Below, piece after piece: positions 42,463 through 51,112 of a DNA stretch of 64,000 nucleotides. Numbering within the stretch: position 1 is the stretch's first letter; each line of letters begins with the position of its first letter. The notes under the pieces are model-generated. The model was not told where the DNA came from and made no database searches. It saw nothing but the letters and a program-made list of their open reading frames with translations. The DNA lies in assembly GCA_964401705.1 (NCBI GenBank), contig CAYNZJ010000001.1, positions 62,001-126,000 of the forward strand, given 5' to 3'. This DNA comes from 2-01-FULL-33-17 sp964401705 (GTDB lineage: Bacteria > Patescibacteriota > Minisyncoccia > Phycocordibacterales > UBA9973). The translations under genes and the position numbers were made by a program.

Positions 42463-43875
42463 TTATTCATCTTGTAGAAGATATTCATCAGACTCTATTT
42501 CAAGGTTTTTATTATTTAATCTTATAAATAACACTGAAAAAACAGAGATTAGGATAACAATAGAAAACCCAATATATTTGTAAATATTTTGATTTTTATT
42601 AGTGCTAGGTTTTTCATCTAAATTTAAAATGGTTTCATTATTTGGGATAAATGAATCAAGTTGGTTATTTAAATCAGAGGAAATACTAGGACTAGATTTA
42701 TAAACTGAGGATATTGATTTTGAGTTAGAATTAATATTTGTTTTATTTACAAAACTAGCAGTAGTATATCCTGATGGAGATAGTATTTTTATATTATCTT
42801 TAGAATAAGAACCCATAGGAAGTTTAATAAAAATTTCATCTTTGGCTCCAATATAAGTGCCTTCAGGTATTTTTATATTTTGAGAATCTGTTTGAATTAT
42901 ATAATTACTAATATCATATTCTGAATCTTTAGTATTTGAAATGCTAATAGCAGGGAAAGGATTTAAAGATAGATCCTTTAAAATTAATGGTGAGTTAATT
43001 ATATTAATGGTGGTTTTACCAATAGCAATTGGCTTTGGATACCAAGAGGCGTATTTATAGCTTAAACTAACAGTATAATCCCCAGGGAAAGCATAAATAT
43101 GATCAACTTCTTGGTTTGTATTAACAACCAAAGTTTCTCCATCACCAAAATTCCAAGTAAAAACTCCTTGAGTTATATTTTCCCCAGAAAACCCAAAAAT
43201 TTGAACCCGAAAAACTGCAGGTTGCCCAACGATATTTGTTTGATTATACATAAAATCAAAACGCATCGAGGGTTCCTTTTTATAAGGAATGAATCCTAAA
43301 CCAGAAGGACTTACCTCTTGAGGTAGATTATTGTTTAGCGTACTATCTGTATTGTTATTTATATTGTTTTGTGTTGAGTTTGTGGTTAAATTTAAATCAC
43401 CCGCAAACCAAGACCCGCTAGAATTTTGTTGCAAGGTTTTACCATCTCCATTTGCTCCTAATGAAGGGGTATAAGTAATTTCATATACAATATTTCCATC
43501 AGGGTCTTTAATCGCTAGTGATTCCCCTTTATCATTAGATAAAGAAAAAGACGAATCATAAAGATTCGACTTTGGGAAATTAGGATTATCATTTAAAAAA
43601 TTTGTGGCATTATCAGCGATGATTGCATATTCATTATTTGCTAGTTCGGAATTACCATCAAAATGAACAATACTATGTGCTACCCCAGATTCTACTAATT
43701 TATATTTGGTTAAATCAATATTTAAACCTGTTTTGTTGTGAACTTCAACCCATTCTCGAGATGAATCCGACCCAGGCAAATCATACATTATCTCAGTAAT
43801 ATTTATACTACCAGCATATGCTGTATTAAAAAAAAGGAAAAAAGAAAAAATAAAGATTAAATGACAAGATTTCAT
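42463..43875 (-). CDS. Surface protein with lamin-tail and PKD domains
   Basis: A 470-residue exported protein. Signal peptide (1-21, ending TAYA-G); lamin-tail domain (about 22-150: INITEIMYDLPGSDSSREWVEVHNKTG); Asn/Thr-rich linker; a PKD domain (about 205-290: FTWNFGDGE ... HIYAFPGDYTVSL); then a second lamin-tail-like domain (SPLILKDLSLNPFPAISISN); and a C-terminal membrane helix (about 430-450) with a short acidic cytoplasmic tail. The layout suits a wall-exposed protein held by its C-terminus. It lies directly after ftsW, in the cell-wall cluster. Confidence 0.8.
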   Translation of the reverse strand: MKSCHLIFIFSFFLFFNTAYAGSINITEIMYDLPGSDSSREWVEVHNKTGLNIDLTKYKLVESGVAHSIVHFDGNSELANNEYAIIADNATNFLNDNPNFPKSNLYDSSFSLSNDKGESLAIKDPDGNIVYEITYTPSLGANGDGKTLQQNSSGSWFAGDLNLTTNSTQNNINNNTDSTLNNNLPQEVSPSGLGFIPYKKEPSMRFDFMYNQTNIVGQPAVFRVQIFGFSGENITQGVFTWNFGDGETLVVNTNQEVDHIYAFPGDYTVSLSYKYASWYPKPIAIGKTTINIINSPLILKDLSLNPFPAISISNTKDSEYDISNYIIQTDSQNIKIPEGTYIGAKDEIFIKLPMGSYSKDNIKILSPSGYTTASFVNKTNINSNSKSISSVYKSSPSISSDLNNQLDSFIPNNETILNLDEKPSTNKNQNIYKYIGFSIVILISVFSVLFIRLNNKNLEIESDEYLLQDE

Positions 43876-43877
43876 TA

Positions 43878-45017
43878 TTATTTATTTAGCTGATTTTGCT
43901 CATAGAGGACTCTAATAATTATACCAAACAAAGCACAATTAACAAGCAAAGATGTTCCACCATGGCTCATTAATGGTAAAGGTACACCAGTTAATGGGAT
44001 AAGCCCAATAATAGAACCAATATTTAAAAATGCTTGGAAGGCAAATAAAGCAAAAAAACCAACAAAAAATAATCTCCCAAAAGGAGAAACCAAAGTATGG
44101 GATAGTTTGAGCCCTCGTAAAATAAAGACCAAATAAAGACCAATTACAAATACTGAGCCAACGAAACCAACTTCTTCTCCAACAACAGCAAAAACAGAAT
44201 CACCTTGGGGTTCTGGTAGAAAATTAAACTTTTGAACACTTTGCCCAAACCCTTGGCCAATAATCCCGCCACTACCTAGACCAATTAAAGATTGTTTTAA
44301 TTGATACGATGCACCTTGGGGATCATTCTCAGGATTTAGAAATGTCTTAAATCTAGTTGCGATATATGGTTTTGTTAAAATTAAAAAAACTCCAAGAATC
44401 AATAACACTCCTATTATTGAAAGTATAATCCGATAAGGTAACCCAACAATAAACAAAACACTAACGCAAGTTAAAAATATTAAAACGACGCTTTTAGTAT
44501 CGGGTTGAGGTAATAAAACACCCGCAGAAAGAACAAGAATAACTAAAACCGGAATAATCAATGCAAATAAACTTATTGTTCTATTTTTTATTTTTTCTTT
44601 TGGATTATCTCTTTTTAAAAATTTAGAATAAAGAGCTGCTAAATATAAAATAATTGATGCCTTTAAAAAATCTGCAGGTTGAAAAGATATTGGTCCAATA
44701 TCTACCCAGCGTCTTGCCCCACCATGAGAGACCCCAATTCCTGGTAAATAAACCAAAGCAGTTAGTCCTAATGCTAGAAAAAAGAAAATTGGTGCATATT
44801 TTTGCCAAAAAGTACTAGGGATTCGTATTATAAAAACAAAAGCAATTAACCCACCCAGAAAACCAAGCAATATCTGGGTTCGTACAATTGATGTAAATTT
44901 TAAAGCATTAGAATCAAGAACCCCCAGTGAGGCCGATAAAAAGAAAAGTAAACCAACAATTAACAATATTGCAAAAGTTGTTACTAAAACTTTGTCTGCG
45001 GCAAAAATCTTTTTCAT
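43878..45017 (-). CDS. ftsW: FtsW/RodA/SpoVE family glycosyltransferase
   Basis: A 379-residue membrane protein with about ten helices, a SEDS peptidoglycan polymerase. Signatures: RRWVDIGPISFQPADFLK, LLPQPDTKSVVLIFLTC (with the catalytic Asp region LQPD), SLIGLGSGGIIGQGFGQSVQKFNFLPEPQGDSVFAVVGEE, and GLIPLTGVPLPLMSHGGTSLL. I chose the ATG at 45017, two bases after the mraY stop; a longer frame would overlap mraY. Neighbour mraY makes its lipid-linked precursor, so the two fit one pathway. FtsW and RodA cannot be separated with certainty. Confidence 0.92.
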   Translation of the reverse strand: MKKIFAADKVLVTTFAILLIVGLLFFLSASLGVLDSNALKFTSIVRTQILLGFLGGLIAFVFIIRIPSTFWQKYAPIFFFLALGLTALVYLPGIGVSHGGARRWVDIGPISFQPADFLKASIILYLAALYSKFLKRDNPKEKIKNRTISLFALIIPVLVILVLSAGVLLPQPDTKSVVLIFLTCVSVLFIVGLPYRIILSIIGVLLILGVFLILTKPYIATRFKTFLNPENDPQGASYQLKQSLIGLGSGGIIGQGFGQSVQKFNFLPEPQGDSVFAVVGEEVGFVGSVFVIGLYLVFILRGLKLSHTLVSPFGRLFFVGFFALFAFQAFLNIGSIIGLIPLTGVPLPLMSHGGTSLLVNCALFGIIIRVLYEQNQLNK

Positions 45018-45019
45018 AA

Positions 45020-46078
45020 TTAGCTTACAAAAACTAAAATGGTTCCAATAATCGATGTGATAAATCCAACTATCCAAAAACGCATTACGACTTTGGGGCG
45101 CCCCCAACCAAGAGCTTCAAAATGGTGATGCAGTGGTGCCACAATAAAAAGTTTTTTTCCTTTCCGAAATTTTTTAGATACTAATTGAAGAACAACAGAA
45201 AGTGAAGTAATAAAAAGTGGGAAAACTAATATTGGTAAAAGAAGCACAGTATCAGTGAAAAAAGCATAAATTGTAATAAGAGTGGTTAAGGCAAGCATCC
45301 CTGTTTCACCCATATAAAATTTAGCAGGCATGATGTTATACCAAAGAAAAACTAAGATGCTAGAAAGTATAATTACAGCTAAAGCAGCTAAATCATATTG
45401 GTTTCTAAAATATGTAATTACCGCATATGCTCCAAAAGATGACATTAACACCCCGCCTGAGAGCCCATCAATACCGTCAATAACGCTCCCAGAAAAGACA
45501 CTATAAAGAACAAGTATAAAAAACGGAACAAACATAAACCCAAGTGATACATCACCATAAGTTGGGATATGCAAAGTATGAATATCAAGCTTTAAATAAA
45601 ACCAAAGACCCAGCAATAAACCTAAAAATATAATTGAAATTGATTTAATTATTCGAAGCTTGATAGGGTCAGTTGACCAATAACCTTTACCCCAGATTTG
45701 AATAGCATCATCTAAAAACCCAATTGCCCCTGCAAAAATAAAAGCTCCCAATGGTAACAATGTTTGCGAACGTGATAAAAAGTCTAAAGTTTTAAATGCT
45801 GAAATATTTGTGAACTTTGCTAAAACAAATAAAATTAAAATTGAAACAACGGTAATAAAAATTACTAATCCCCCACCAATTCTAGGAATTTTTGTTTCTT
45901 CGTCTGTATGAATATTATGGAAATGTTCATTTGTAGTATTAAGAGCACGGTTATTTTGACGCCATAATTTATTTTTATAAATAAATCTTATAAAAATAGG
46001 AGCAAAAATAAAACCCAGAAAAACTGCAATAACTCCCGAAGCTAATAAACTTGTTATTTGTGGTGCCGGCATAAACAT
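45020..46078 (-). CDS. mraY: Phospho-N-acetylmuramoyl-pentapeptide transferase
   Basis: A 352-residue membrane enzyme with about ten helices that attaches phospho-MurNAc-pentapeptide to undecaprenyl phosphate (lipid I). Signatures: KIPRIGGGLVIF, the catalytic GFLDDAIQIWGKG (Asp-Asp), GSVIDGIDGLSGG (NxxDGxDGL type), FLWYNIMPAKFYMGETGMLAL, and the C-terminal APLHHHFEALGW. It precedes ftsW with a two-base gap, and scpB precedes it. Its presence indicates that this organism makes peptidoglycan. Confidence 0.95.
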   Translation of the reverse strand: MFMPAPQITSLLASGVIAVFLGFIFAPIFIRFIYKNKLWRQNNRALNTTNEHFHNIHTDEETKIPRIGGGLVIFITVVSILILFVLAKFTNISAFKTLDFLSRSQTLLPLGAFIFAGAIGFLDDAIQIWGKGYWSTDPIKLRIIKSISIIFLGLLLGLWFYLKLDIHTLHIPTYGDVSLGFMFVPFFILVLYSVFSGSVIDGIDGLSGGVLMSSFGAYAVITYFRNQYDLAALAVIILSSILVFLWYNIMPAKFYMGETGMLALTTLITIYAFFTDTVLLLPILVFPLFITSLSVVLQLVSKKFRKGKKLFIVAPLHHHFEALGWGRPKVVMRFWIVGFITSIIGTILVFVS

Positions 46079-46082
46079 TATA

Positions 46083-46631
46083 TTAATTTTCTAATTGTAA
46101 ACTATTTTTCAAAGAGTTTTTTAAATCATCATGAACTTTTTTATAATCTGGCATTTGGTCAATACTACTAATCCCCAAAAACCGAAGTGTCTCAACTGTA
46201 GGGATATAGATATTGTCTCGCCCAATTTTACCAGATCTTGCAATAAGACCTCGACTAACCAAAACCCGAAGCATATAAGAGCTTTGAACCCCACGAATAT
46301 AGTCAATTTGGCTTTTGGTTGCACCACCAAGATAAATAATACTACAAAGGGTTTCTAATGCTGGACGAGAAAGCTCGCCTTCACGCTCTTTATTGTCTCT
46401 AGTTAAAATTAAATCCCGTGCTGTCCCCGAAACAATAATTTGATAATGGTTATTATGATTAAGTAAATTTAAAGATGAATTATCTTTGTTAAAAAAATCC
46501 TCTATTTCTTTAAGTGCTGATATTACGCTATCTTCATTTTCGTTATTTAATAAAGATAAAATATCTGAAAGACTTAAAGCCTCAGATTCATAAAATAAAA
46601 TTCCTAAAATTGTGTTTGCTAAATCAGACAT
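46083..46631 (-). CDS. scpB: Segregation and condensation protein B
   Basis: A 182-residue ScpB, the double winged-helix kleisin partner in the SMC-ScpAB complex that compacts chromosomes. Signatures: ILGILFYESEALSLSDI, the basic RPALETLCSIIYLGGATKSQIDYIRGVQSSYMLRVLVSRGLI region typical of the family, and ETLRFLGISSIDQMPDY. It starts six bases after scpA ends. Coupling with mraY and ftsW is unusual but common enough in CPR operons. Confidence 0.92.
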   Translation of the reverse strand: MSDLANTILGILFYESEALSLSDILSLLNNENEDSVISALKEIEDFFNKDNSSLNLLNHNNHYQIIVSGTARDLILTRDNKEREGELSRPALETLCSIIYLGGATKSQIDYIRGVQSSYMLRVLVSRGLIARSGKIGRDNIYIPTVETLRFLGISSIDQMPDYKKVHDDLKNSLKNSLQLEN

Positions 46632-46636
46632 ATTAA

Positions 46637-47392
46637 TTATATATTTATTTTATTTACTGGTTCACATATTATATCACTGTAATTTGTATTTTGCTCAAGA
46701 TTCATTAACCCACTACGAGAAAGTTCAAGTATCGCCAAAAAGCTAACAATGACTGAGACTTTTCTTTCACGATATTCCATGTGCTCAAATTCAGATAACT
46801 CGGCAATTTTTGAAAAAGATACTTTTTGATTAATCTTTTGTAAATTAGTTGTAATTTTAAATATCATCTCTTCCAAAGAAACTATTTTATTAACTGAAAT
46901 TTTAGGTAGATTTTCCTTTTCTTCGGGTAATCCTGCAATTAAAAAGTTAGCTAATTCCAAAAGATTATCTAGATTAATGCTTTCGTGTGGAATAAATGAA
47001 ACAGAATTAATACTTTTCTTTTTAGATAATTGAATATATGGTGATGGAATATTAGTTGTGTAGCTTTTAACAACATTTCGCAGGGATTCTAATATTCGAA
47101 GTCTTTCTTCTAGATTATGGCTGGCATTATCCATTTCTTCATCTTGGGTTTTACCATCATCTATTAAAATTTTGGATTTTAAATAAACCAAAGTTGCGGC
47201 AATAGATAAAAATAAAGTTACATTGGGTAAATCTTGGCTAATGTTACCTTGGATATATTTTATATAATCATCTGTTACTTCTGATAAAGAAACATCACTA
47301 ATGTGCATCTTCTTTTTTTCAATCAAAGATAGTAAGACATCCAGCGGTCCTTCAAATTTATCAGTTTTAACAAGATAAATATTTTCGTCCAT
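46637..47392 (-). CDS. scpA: Segregation and condensation protein A
   Basis: A 251-residue ScpA kleisin that bridges SMC and ScpB. The N-terminus YLVKTDKFEGPLDVLLSLIEKKKMHISDVSLSEVTDDYIKYI is diagnostic; the C-terminal winged helix has VSVIVSFLAILELSRSGLMNLEQ. Its ATG is built from the last base pair of a 123-bp inverted-repeat element that fills the whole gap to aspS, so translation and possibly transcription start inside or next to that element. Confidence 0.92.
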   Translation of the reverse strand: MDENIYLVKTDKFEGPLDVLLSLIEKKKMHISDVSLSEVTDDYIKYIQGNISQDLPNVTLFLSIAATLVYLKSKILIDDGKTQDEEMDNASHNLEERLRILESLRNVVKSYTTNIPSPYIQLSKKKSINSVSFIPHESINLDNLLELANFLIAGLPEEKENLPKISVNKIVSLEEMIFKITTNLQKINQKVSFSKIAELSEFEHMEYRERKVSVIVSFLAILELSRSGLMNLEQNTNYSDIICEPVNKINI

Positions 47393-47514
47393 CCCGTTAG
47401 AAATAGATCGCGATACACATACCGCATTCTAGTTTATTTAATCTAATAATTTTAATGAATTCCATAATTTATATATTTCTATTTTATTTTTGTCGATCGC
47501 GATTTCTAACGGGA
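47392..47514. repeat. Inverted-repeat (MITE-like) element, copy 1
   Basis: A 123-bp element with perfect 13-bp terminal inverted repeats TCCCGTTAGAAAT and inner ATCGCGAT blocks on both sides, around an AT-rich centre. It runs from ten bases after the aspS stop to the first base of the scpA ATG. No target duplication is clear. Confidence 0.75.
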
Positions 47515-47523
47515 GACATATTA

Positions 47524-48915
47524 TTAAATTAACTTAATTCCTAGTTCTGTAATTTGCTTGTTAGGCATTTCACTTGGTGCCCCCATCATTAAATCTTTAC
47601 CTTCACCGGTTTTTGGGAAAGCGATAACTTCGCGAATATTAGGTTCGTTCTGCAGTATCATTACAATACGATCAATCCCTGGAGCAAATCCTCCGTGTGG
47701 TGGTGCTCCGTATTTAAAGGCTTCAAGCATGTGAGCAAATTTTAATTGCTGAGTCTCTTCAGGAATACCTAGTAAATTAAATACTTGTTTTTGTTCATCA
47801 GAATTATGAATACGAATAGAACCCGATGAAAGTTCGTAACCATTTAAAACCAAATCATACGCATTTGCTCTTATAGATAATAAATCAGAACCAGTCATAA
47901 ATTTATCTCTATCTTCTGGATGGACTGAACAAAATGGATGATGTTGAGCTTGAAGAGATCCATCATCTAGTTTTTCAAACATTGGAAAATCTAATACCCA
48001 GCAAAATGCGAGCTCATTAGGGTCTTCTTTGTTAATTCTTAAGTCAGGTTTGTCAGATCCATATTTTTCCATACATTCTTTATAAGTTAATCTTGGAAAT
48101 GGAATTTGTGATATTTTTTTATCAGGATAAAGTTTGTTTACTAATTCAATAAACATTGGCTCGGTAAAAGATAGAATTTCTTCTTGATTAACAAAAGACA
48201 TTTCGTAATCGAGTTGTGTGAATTCTGGTTGTCTGTCTCCACGAGTATCTTCATCACGCATACAACGAGCTATTTGGAAATATTTTTCAAACCCTGCAAC
48301 CATACAAAGTTGTTTAAATTGTTGAGGTGATTGTGGAAGAGCATAGAATTTACCATTCTCAAGCCTTGATGGTACTAAATATTCACGAGAACCTTCTGGG
48401 GTTCCTTTCATAAGCATTGGAGTTTCGATTTCAATAAAATCATTAGCATGCATATATTCACGGAAAAAAGTTATGATTTTATCGCGCATGCGAATATTGT
48501 TTTGCATTCTTTGTGTTCGCAAATCAAGGTAACGATATTTTAATCGAACATCTTCCCCAACTTCAAAAGAATCTTTGTCTAATTCAAATACAGGCGTTTC
48601 GGCTTGATTTAAAACTTCGATTTCAGTAACTTCAAGTTCTACATCACCACCGACAATATTAGGGTTGATGTTTTTTTCAGGGCGTTTGTTAACGATACCG
48701 GTTACCTTTAGGACCCATTCTGGGCGGATATCTTTAGCAACATCTAGAGCTTCGGTATGGTTAGGCAATACTACACATTGGAGTATTCCGGACATATCCC
48801 GTAAGTCAAAAAAGACCATTTTACCTTGGTCCCGACGGATATTTACCCAGCCAGCCATAACTACAGTATTGCCGACATTTTCGCTTATATTCTTTACTAA
48901 AATTCTTCCTTGCAT
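47524..48915 (-). CDS. aspS: Aspartyl-tRNA synthetase lacking the GAD domain
   Basis: A 463-residue class II synthetase of bacterial AspRS type. An OB-fold anticodon-binding domain (1-105) is followed by motif 1 (RYLDLRTQRMQ), motif 2 (FQIARCMRDEDTRGDRQPEFTQLD, about 213-236), and motif 3 (GFAPGIDRIVM near the end), with flipping-loop LVPSR. The bacterial GAD insertion of about 130 residues, which should lie after YGSDKPDLR (285-293), is missing: the chain passes directly to CWVLDFPMFE. Since gatB is present, it may charge both tRNA-Asp and tRNA-Asn. The ATG at 48915 is chosen by homology. Confidence 0.94.
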   Translation of the reverse strand: MQGRILVKNISENVGNTVVMAGWVNIRRDQGKMVFFDLRDMSGILQCVVLPNHTEALDVAKDIRPEWVLKVTGIVNKRPEKNINPNIVGGDVELEVTEIEVLNQAETPVFELDKDSFEVGEDVRLKYRYLDLRTQRMQNNIRMRDKIITFFREYMHANDFIEIETPMLMKGTPEGSREYLVPSRLENGKFYALPQSPQQFKQLCMVAGFEKYFQIARCMRDEDTRGDRQPEFTQLDYEMSFVNQEEILSFTEPMFIELVNKLYPDKKISQIPFPRLTYKECMEKYGSDKPDLRINKEDPNELAFCWVLDFPMFEKLDDGSLQAQHHPFCSVHPEDRDKFMTGSDLLSIRANAYDLVLNGYELSSGSIRIHNSDEQKQVFNLLGIPEETQQLKFAHMLEAFKYGAPPHGGFAPGIDRIVMILQNEPNIREVIAFPKTGEGKDLMMGAPSEMPNKQITELGIKLI

Positions 48916-48986
48916 ATAAGGATATAGTAGCATAAAAATGGGTATTTTAAAATGGATTATATAACCCCACCCTCTACGCTATGCTG

Positions 48987-49014
48987 TCTCCCTCACCTTA
49001 TCAAGTGAGGGAGA
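48987..49014. repeat. REP-like palindrome
   Basis: A 10-bp stem TCTCCCTCAC/GTGAGGGAGA with an 8-base loop lies in the gap upstream of aspS. Two similar pyrimidine/purine palindromes (CCCTTCTC and CCCTCTCCT types) lie upstream of trpS. Confidence 0.6.
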
Positions 49015-49018
49015 TGAC

Positions 49019-49048
49019 GAAAAACCTCTTGAATTAATCAAGAGGTTT
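49019..49048 (-). terminator. Intrinsic terminator
   Basis: An 11-bp stem AAACCTCTTGA/TCAAGAGGTTT with a 5-base loop and a T run on the minus strand closes the gene run beginning upstream of 49054. Confidence 0.88.
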
Positions 49049-49053
49049 AGAAT

Positions 49054-49314
49054 CTAATGCATCGAACTTTGGAATTTTTCGTAAGCTTTAGATATTGGAA
49101 TTATGATAGCATACAGCGGGTATATAACAATGCAAGATAGATAAAATAATAGTGGGTCACGGTCTTTAAGGGAAAGATTTATTTTTTGTAGCCACATAAA
49201 TAGTAACTGCAATGGCATATAAATAACAGCAAAAAATATTAAAAATACTCTGCGTCCTTGTGGAAAAAGTAAAAGGAAAAAACAAACTATTGCAATAATC
49301 ACCCAAGTTGACAT
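49054..49314 (-). CDS. Small two- to three-helix membrane protein
   Basis: An 86-residue protein with hydrophobic segments at about 3-38 and 55-75 and a basic loop (LQKINLSLKDRD). No family is recognised. A TGGTATAAT box, six bases, and the ATG at 49314 form a leaderless-type promoter, and a strong terminator follows directly, so it can be expressed as a single gene. Confidence 0.6.
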   Translation of the reverse strand: MSTWVIIAIVCFFLLLFPQGRRVFLIFFAVIYMPLQLLFMWLQKINLSLKDRDPLLFYLSCIVIYPLYAIIIPISKAYEKFQSSMH

Positions 49315-49320
49315 ATGTGT

Positions 49321-49329
49321 ATTATACCA
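49321..49329 (-). promoter_or_regulatory. Extended -10 promoter, likely leaderless
   Basis: The minus strand reads TGGTATAAT, six bases, then ATG at 49314. Confidence 0.65.
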
Positions 49330-49337
49330 TAGATTAA

Positions 49338-49904
49338 TTATTTAATTAAAAGCTCTTTTGCTTTTTTATAAAGAGCTAGAGTCTCTTCATTTAACATAGA
49401 TTTAACAAATTTCTTTTTTTGTTCTTCTGTAAGATTAAATAAATCATCAATTTTCCAAATTTCAAAACCTTCAGCTTTACCCTCTTCCACATGAAGATCC
49501 TCAATAGAACCTTTATACAAATAAGCATATCTGCTACGTATAGCATTATTAACTAAATTAGTATCTTTATCAGCCCCAAAATTATTATTCCTTGTTTTTT
49601 CAATAAAAACTAAATCTTTTACATCAATGTCTATCCCTGTTTCTTCTTTGCATTCTTTTACTGCAGTTTCTTCATAAGACATTCCTGGTTCTACATGACC
49701 ACCAACTGTCGGTGAAAGTTTATCCGGATTTGTATCTTTATTTTTGGCTCTATGTTGGAAAATAATTTCACCATTTGGAGTTATAAACCAAATATGTATT
49801 TCACGATGAAGAAGACCTTTTTGATGAATTTTTAAACGAGTTTCAAGATCAATGACATTATCATTTTCATCTACAACTTCTAACATTTCTAAAGGGTCAC
49901 TCAT
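49338..49904 (-). CDS. NUDIX hydrolase
   Basis: A 188-residue NUDIX protein. The NUDIX box is GGHVEPGMSYEETAVKECKEETGID (about 65-89), matching GX5EX7REUXEEXGU with KE for RE. The N-terminus DENDNVIDLETRLKIHQKGLLHREIHIWF resembles isopentenyl-diphosphate isomerase-like NUDIX proteins (YfcD group), which hydrolyse unknown nucleotide or isoprenoid diphosphates. It starts one base after the alpha/beta hydrolase gene ends. Confidence 0.9.
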   Translation of the reverse strand: MSDPLEMLEVVDENDNVIDLETRLKIHQKGLLHREIHIWFITPNGEIIFQHRAKNKDTNPDKLSPTVGGHVEPGMSYEETAVKECKEETGIDIDVKDLVFIEKTRNNNFGADKDTNLVNNAIRSRYAYLYKGSIEDLHVEEGKAEGFEIWKIDDLFNLTEEQKKKFVKSMLNEETLALYKKAKELLIK

Positions 49905-49905
49905 A

Positions 49906-50472
49906 TTATTTAAAACATTCTTCTAATAATTCTGGGAATTCTTGAGTCCCCATATCGCTATAGCAAAAGTGGCCATAGTCTTTAAATTCTACAATTTTTA
50001 TATCTTTAACTTTTTCTTTAAGAATAGAAATACTGTCTTGGACTTCGCTCATATCATTGGTTGAACTAAAAATTGTAATACCTTTTGTTTTACTAACAAT
50101 ATTTGGGTCAATAGTAAAATCAAACATACCAGTATTTAAAAATTTATCTGGATCAATCCATGGTGCAACTAATACAACTTTGCCAACATGTACATCATTT
50201 TCACTTAAATATTTAACAATAAATCCACCGCCACAAGAATGGCCTATTAGAATAGTTTCTTCATTTAGTGGTAACCGTTCAAACATTTCTTTCCATGCAT
50301 TATATTCAGGATTATAAGGTACGGGCATTTCCGGAGTTTGAGTAATAATGTCTCTTAGTAATAATTGTTTTTGTATCCAAGGCAACCAATGACAATTAGA
50401 AGACGCTGGACGATTTACATCGTAATACTCTTCACTACTTGGCATACCATGAATTATTATTGCTGTTTTCAT
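49906..50472 (-). CDS. RBBP9/YdeN-type alpha/beta hydrolase
   Basis: A 188-residue serine hydrolase of the YdeN/RBBP9 family. The nucleophile elbow is LIGHSCGGGFIVKYL (Ser in GHSCG), the acid is likely Asp in WIDPDKF or SSTNDMS, and the catalytic His is in DYGHFCYSD near the C-terminus. The substrate is unknown. It is about one-third identical by eye to the next gene upstream, so the two are tandem paralogs. Confidence 0.88.
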   Translation of the reverse strand: MKTAIIIHGMPSSEEYYDVNRPASSNCHWLPWIQKQLLLRDIITQTPEMPVPYNPEYNAWKEMFERLPLNEETILIGHSCGGGFIVKYLSENDVHVGKVVLVAPWIDPDKFLNTGMFDFTIDPNIVSKTKGITIFSSTNDMSEVQDSISILKEKVKDIKIVEFKDYGHFCYSDMGTQEFPELLEECFK

Positions 50473-50485
50473 ATAATATTTATTA

Positions 50486-51097
50486 TTATTTATTAATTGT
50501 CTGTAATAATTCTATAAATGCAGGTTGGTTAAAATGTCCACGGTCGGTGAATTTATGGAAATTTGCATTAGGTAAATATTTATAGACCGTCTCAGAATTT
50601 GAAAATGGAACAACATTGTCATCTACTGAATGCCAAATATGGATTTCATTAGCAGTATCACGAATAGATTCTATTTTACTAACATCAAATTCAAATGAAG
50701 AAAGTTTTTCTAAAAACATTTCTGGCTCATTTTCAATATATGGTGATACAAAATGCAGTTGTGAAATTTTCTTTGGAAAAGTATTTTCGGACATATATTT
50801 TAATAAAAATGTTGCACCTAATGAGTGCCCAATAAGAATTATTGGTTCATCTTTTATAAATTCAAAATGTCTTTCAAACCAAATTTTCCATGCGACATAA
50901 TCCGAATTTTGTTTTGCTGGCATAAGTGGAACAAGTACATCGTGGGTCTCGGTTAATGCCCAACTAATCCAATCACGCCAGTTTTTTGAGGTGTGATAAG
51001 GATCAAGTTTTACAGTTCTTATATACTCGTAAAAATCATCTTTATTTGCAAAAGTCTCTCCCCCACGAATAATTAAAACTTGTTTTTTGTTATCCAT
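50486..51097 (-). CDS. RBBP9/YdeN-type alpha/beta hydrolase (paralog)
   Basis: A 203-residue serine hydrolase with nucleophile elbow LIGHSLGATFLLKYM, acid region SVDDNVVPFSN and His in DRGHFNQPAF. It has its own TGGTATAAT promoter with six bases to the ATG, so it may head the transcript with the second hydrolase and the NUDIX gene. The catalytic triad is complete. The pair may act on related small esters or thioesters; nothing is known. Confidence 0.88.
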   Translation of the reverse strand: MDNKKQVLIIRGGETFANKDDFYEYIRTVKLDPYHTSKNWRDWISWALTETHDVLVPLMPAKQNSDYVAWKIWFERHFEFIKDEPIILIGHSLGATFLLKYMSENTFPKKISQLHFVSPYIENEPEMFLEKLSSFEFDVSKIESIRDTANEIHIWHSVDDNVVPFSNSETVYKYLPNANFHKFTDRGHFNQPAFIELLQTINK

Positions 51098-51103
51098 AAT
51101 ATG

Positions 51104-51112
51104 ATTATACCA
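51104..51112 (-). promoter_or_regulatory. Extended -10 promoter, likely leaderless
   Basis: The minus strand reads TGGTATAAT, six bases, then ATG at 51097; it overlaps the end region of the upstream P-loop gene. Confidence 0.65.

Noticed and set aside
43878..45107. Longer ftsW start at 45107
   Set aside because: The extra residues overlap mraY and are not SEDS-like; ATG 45017 fits the family.
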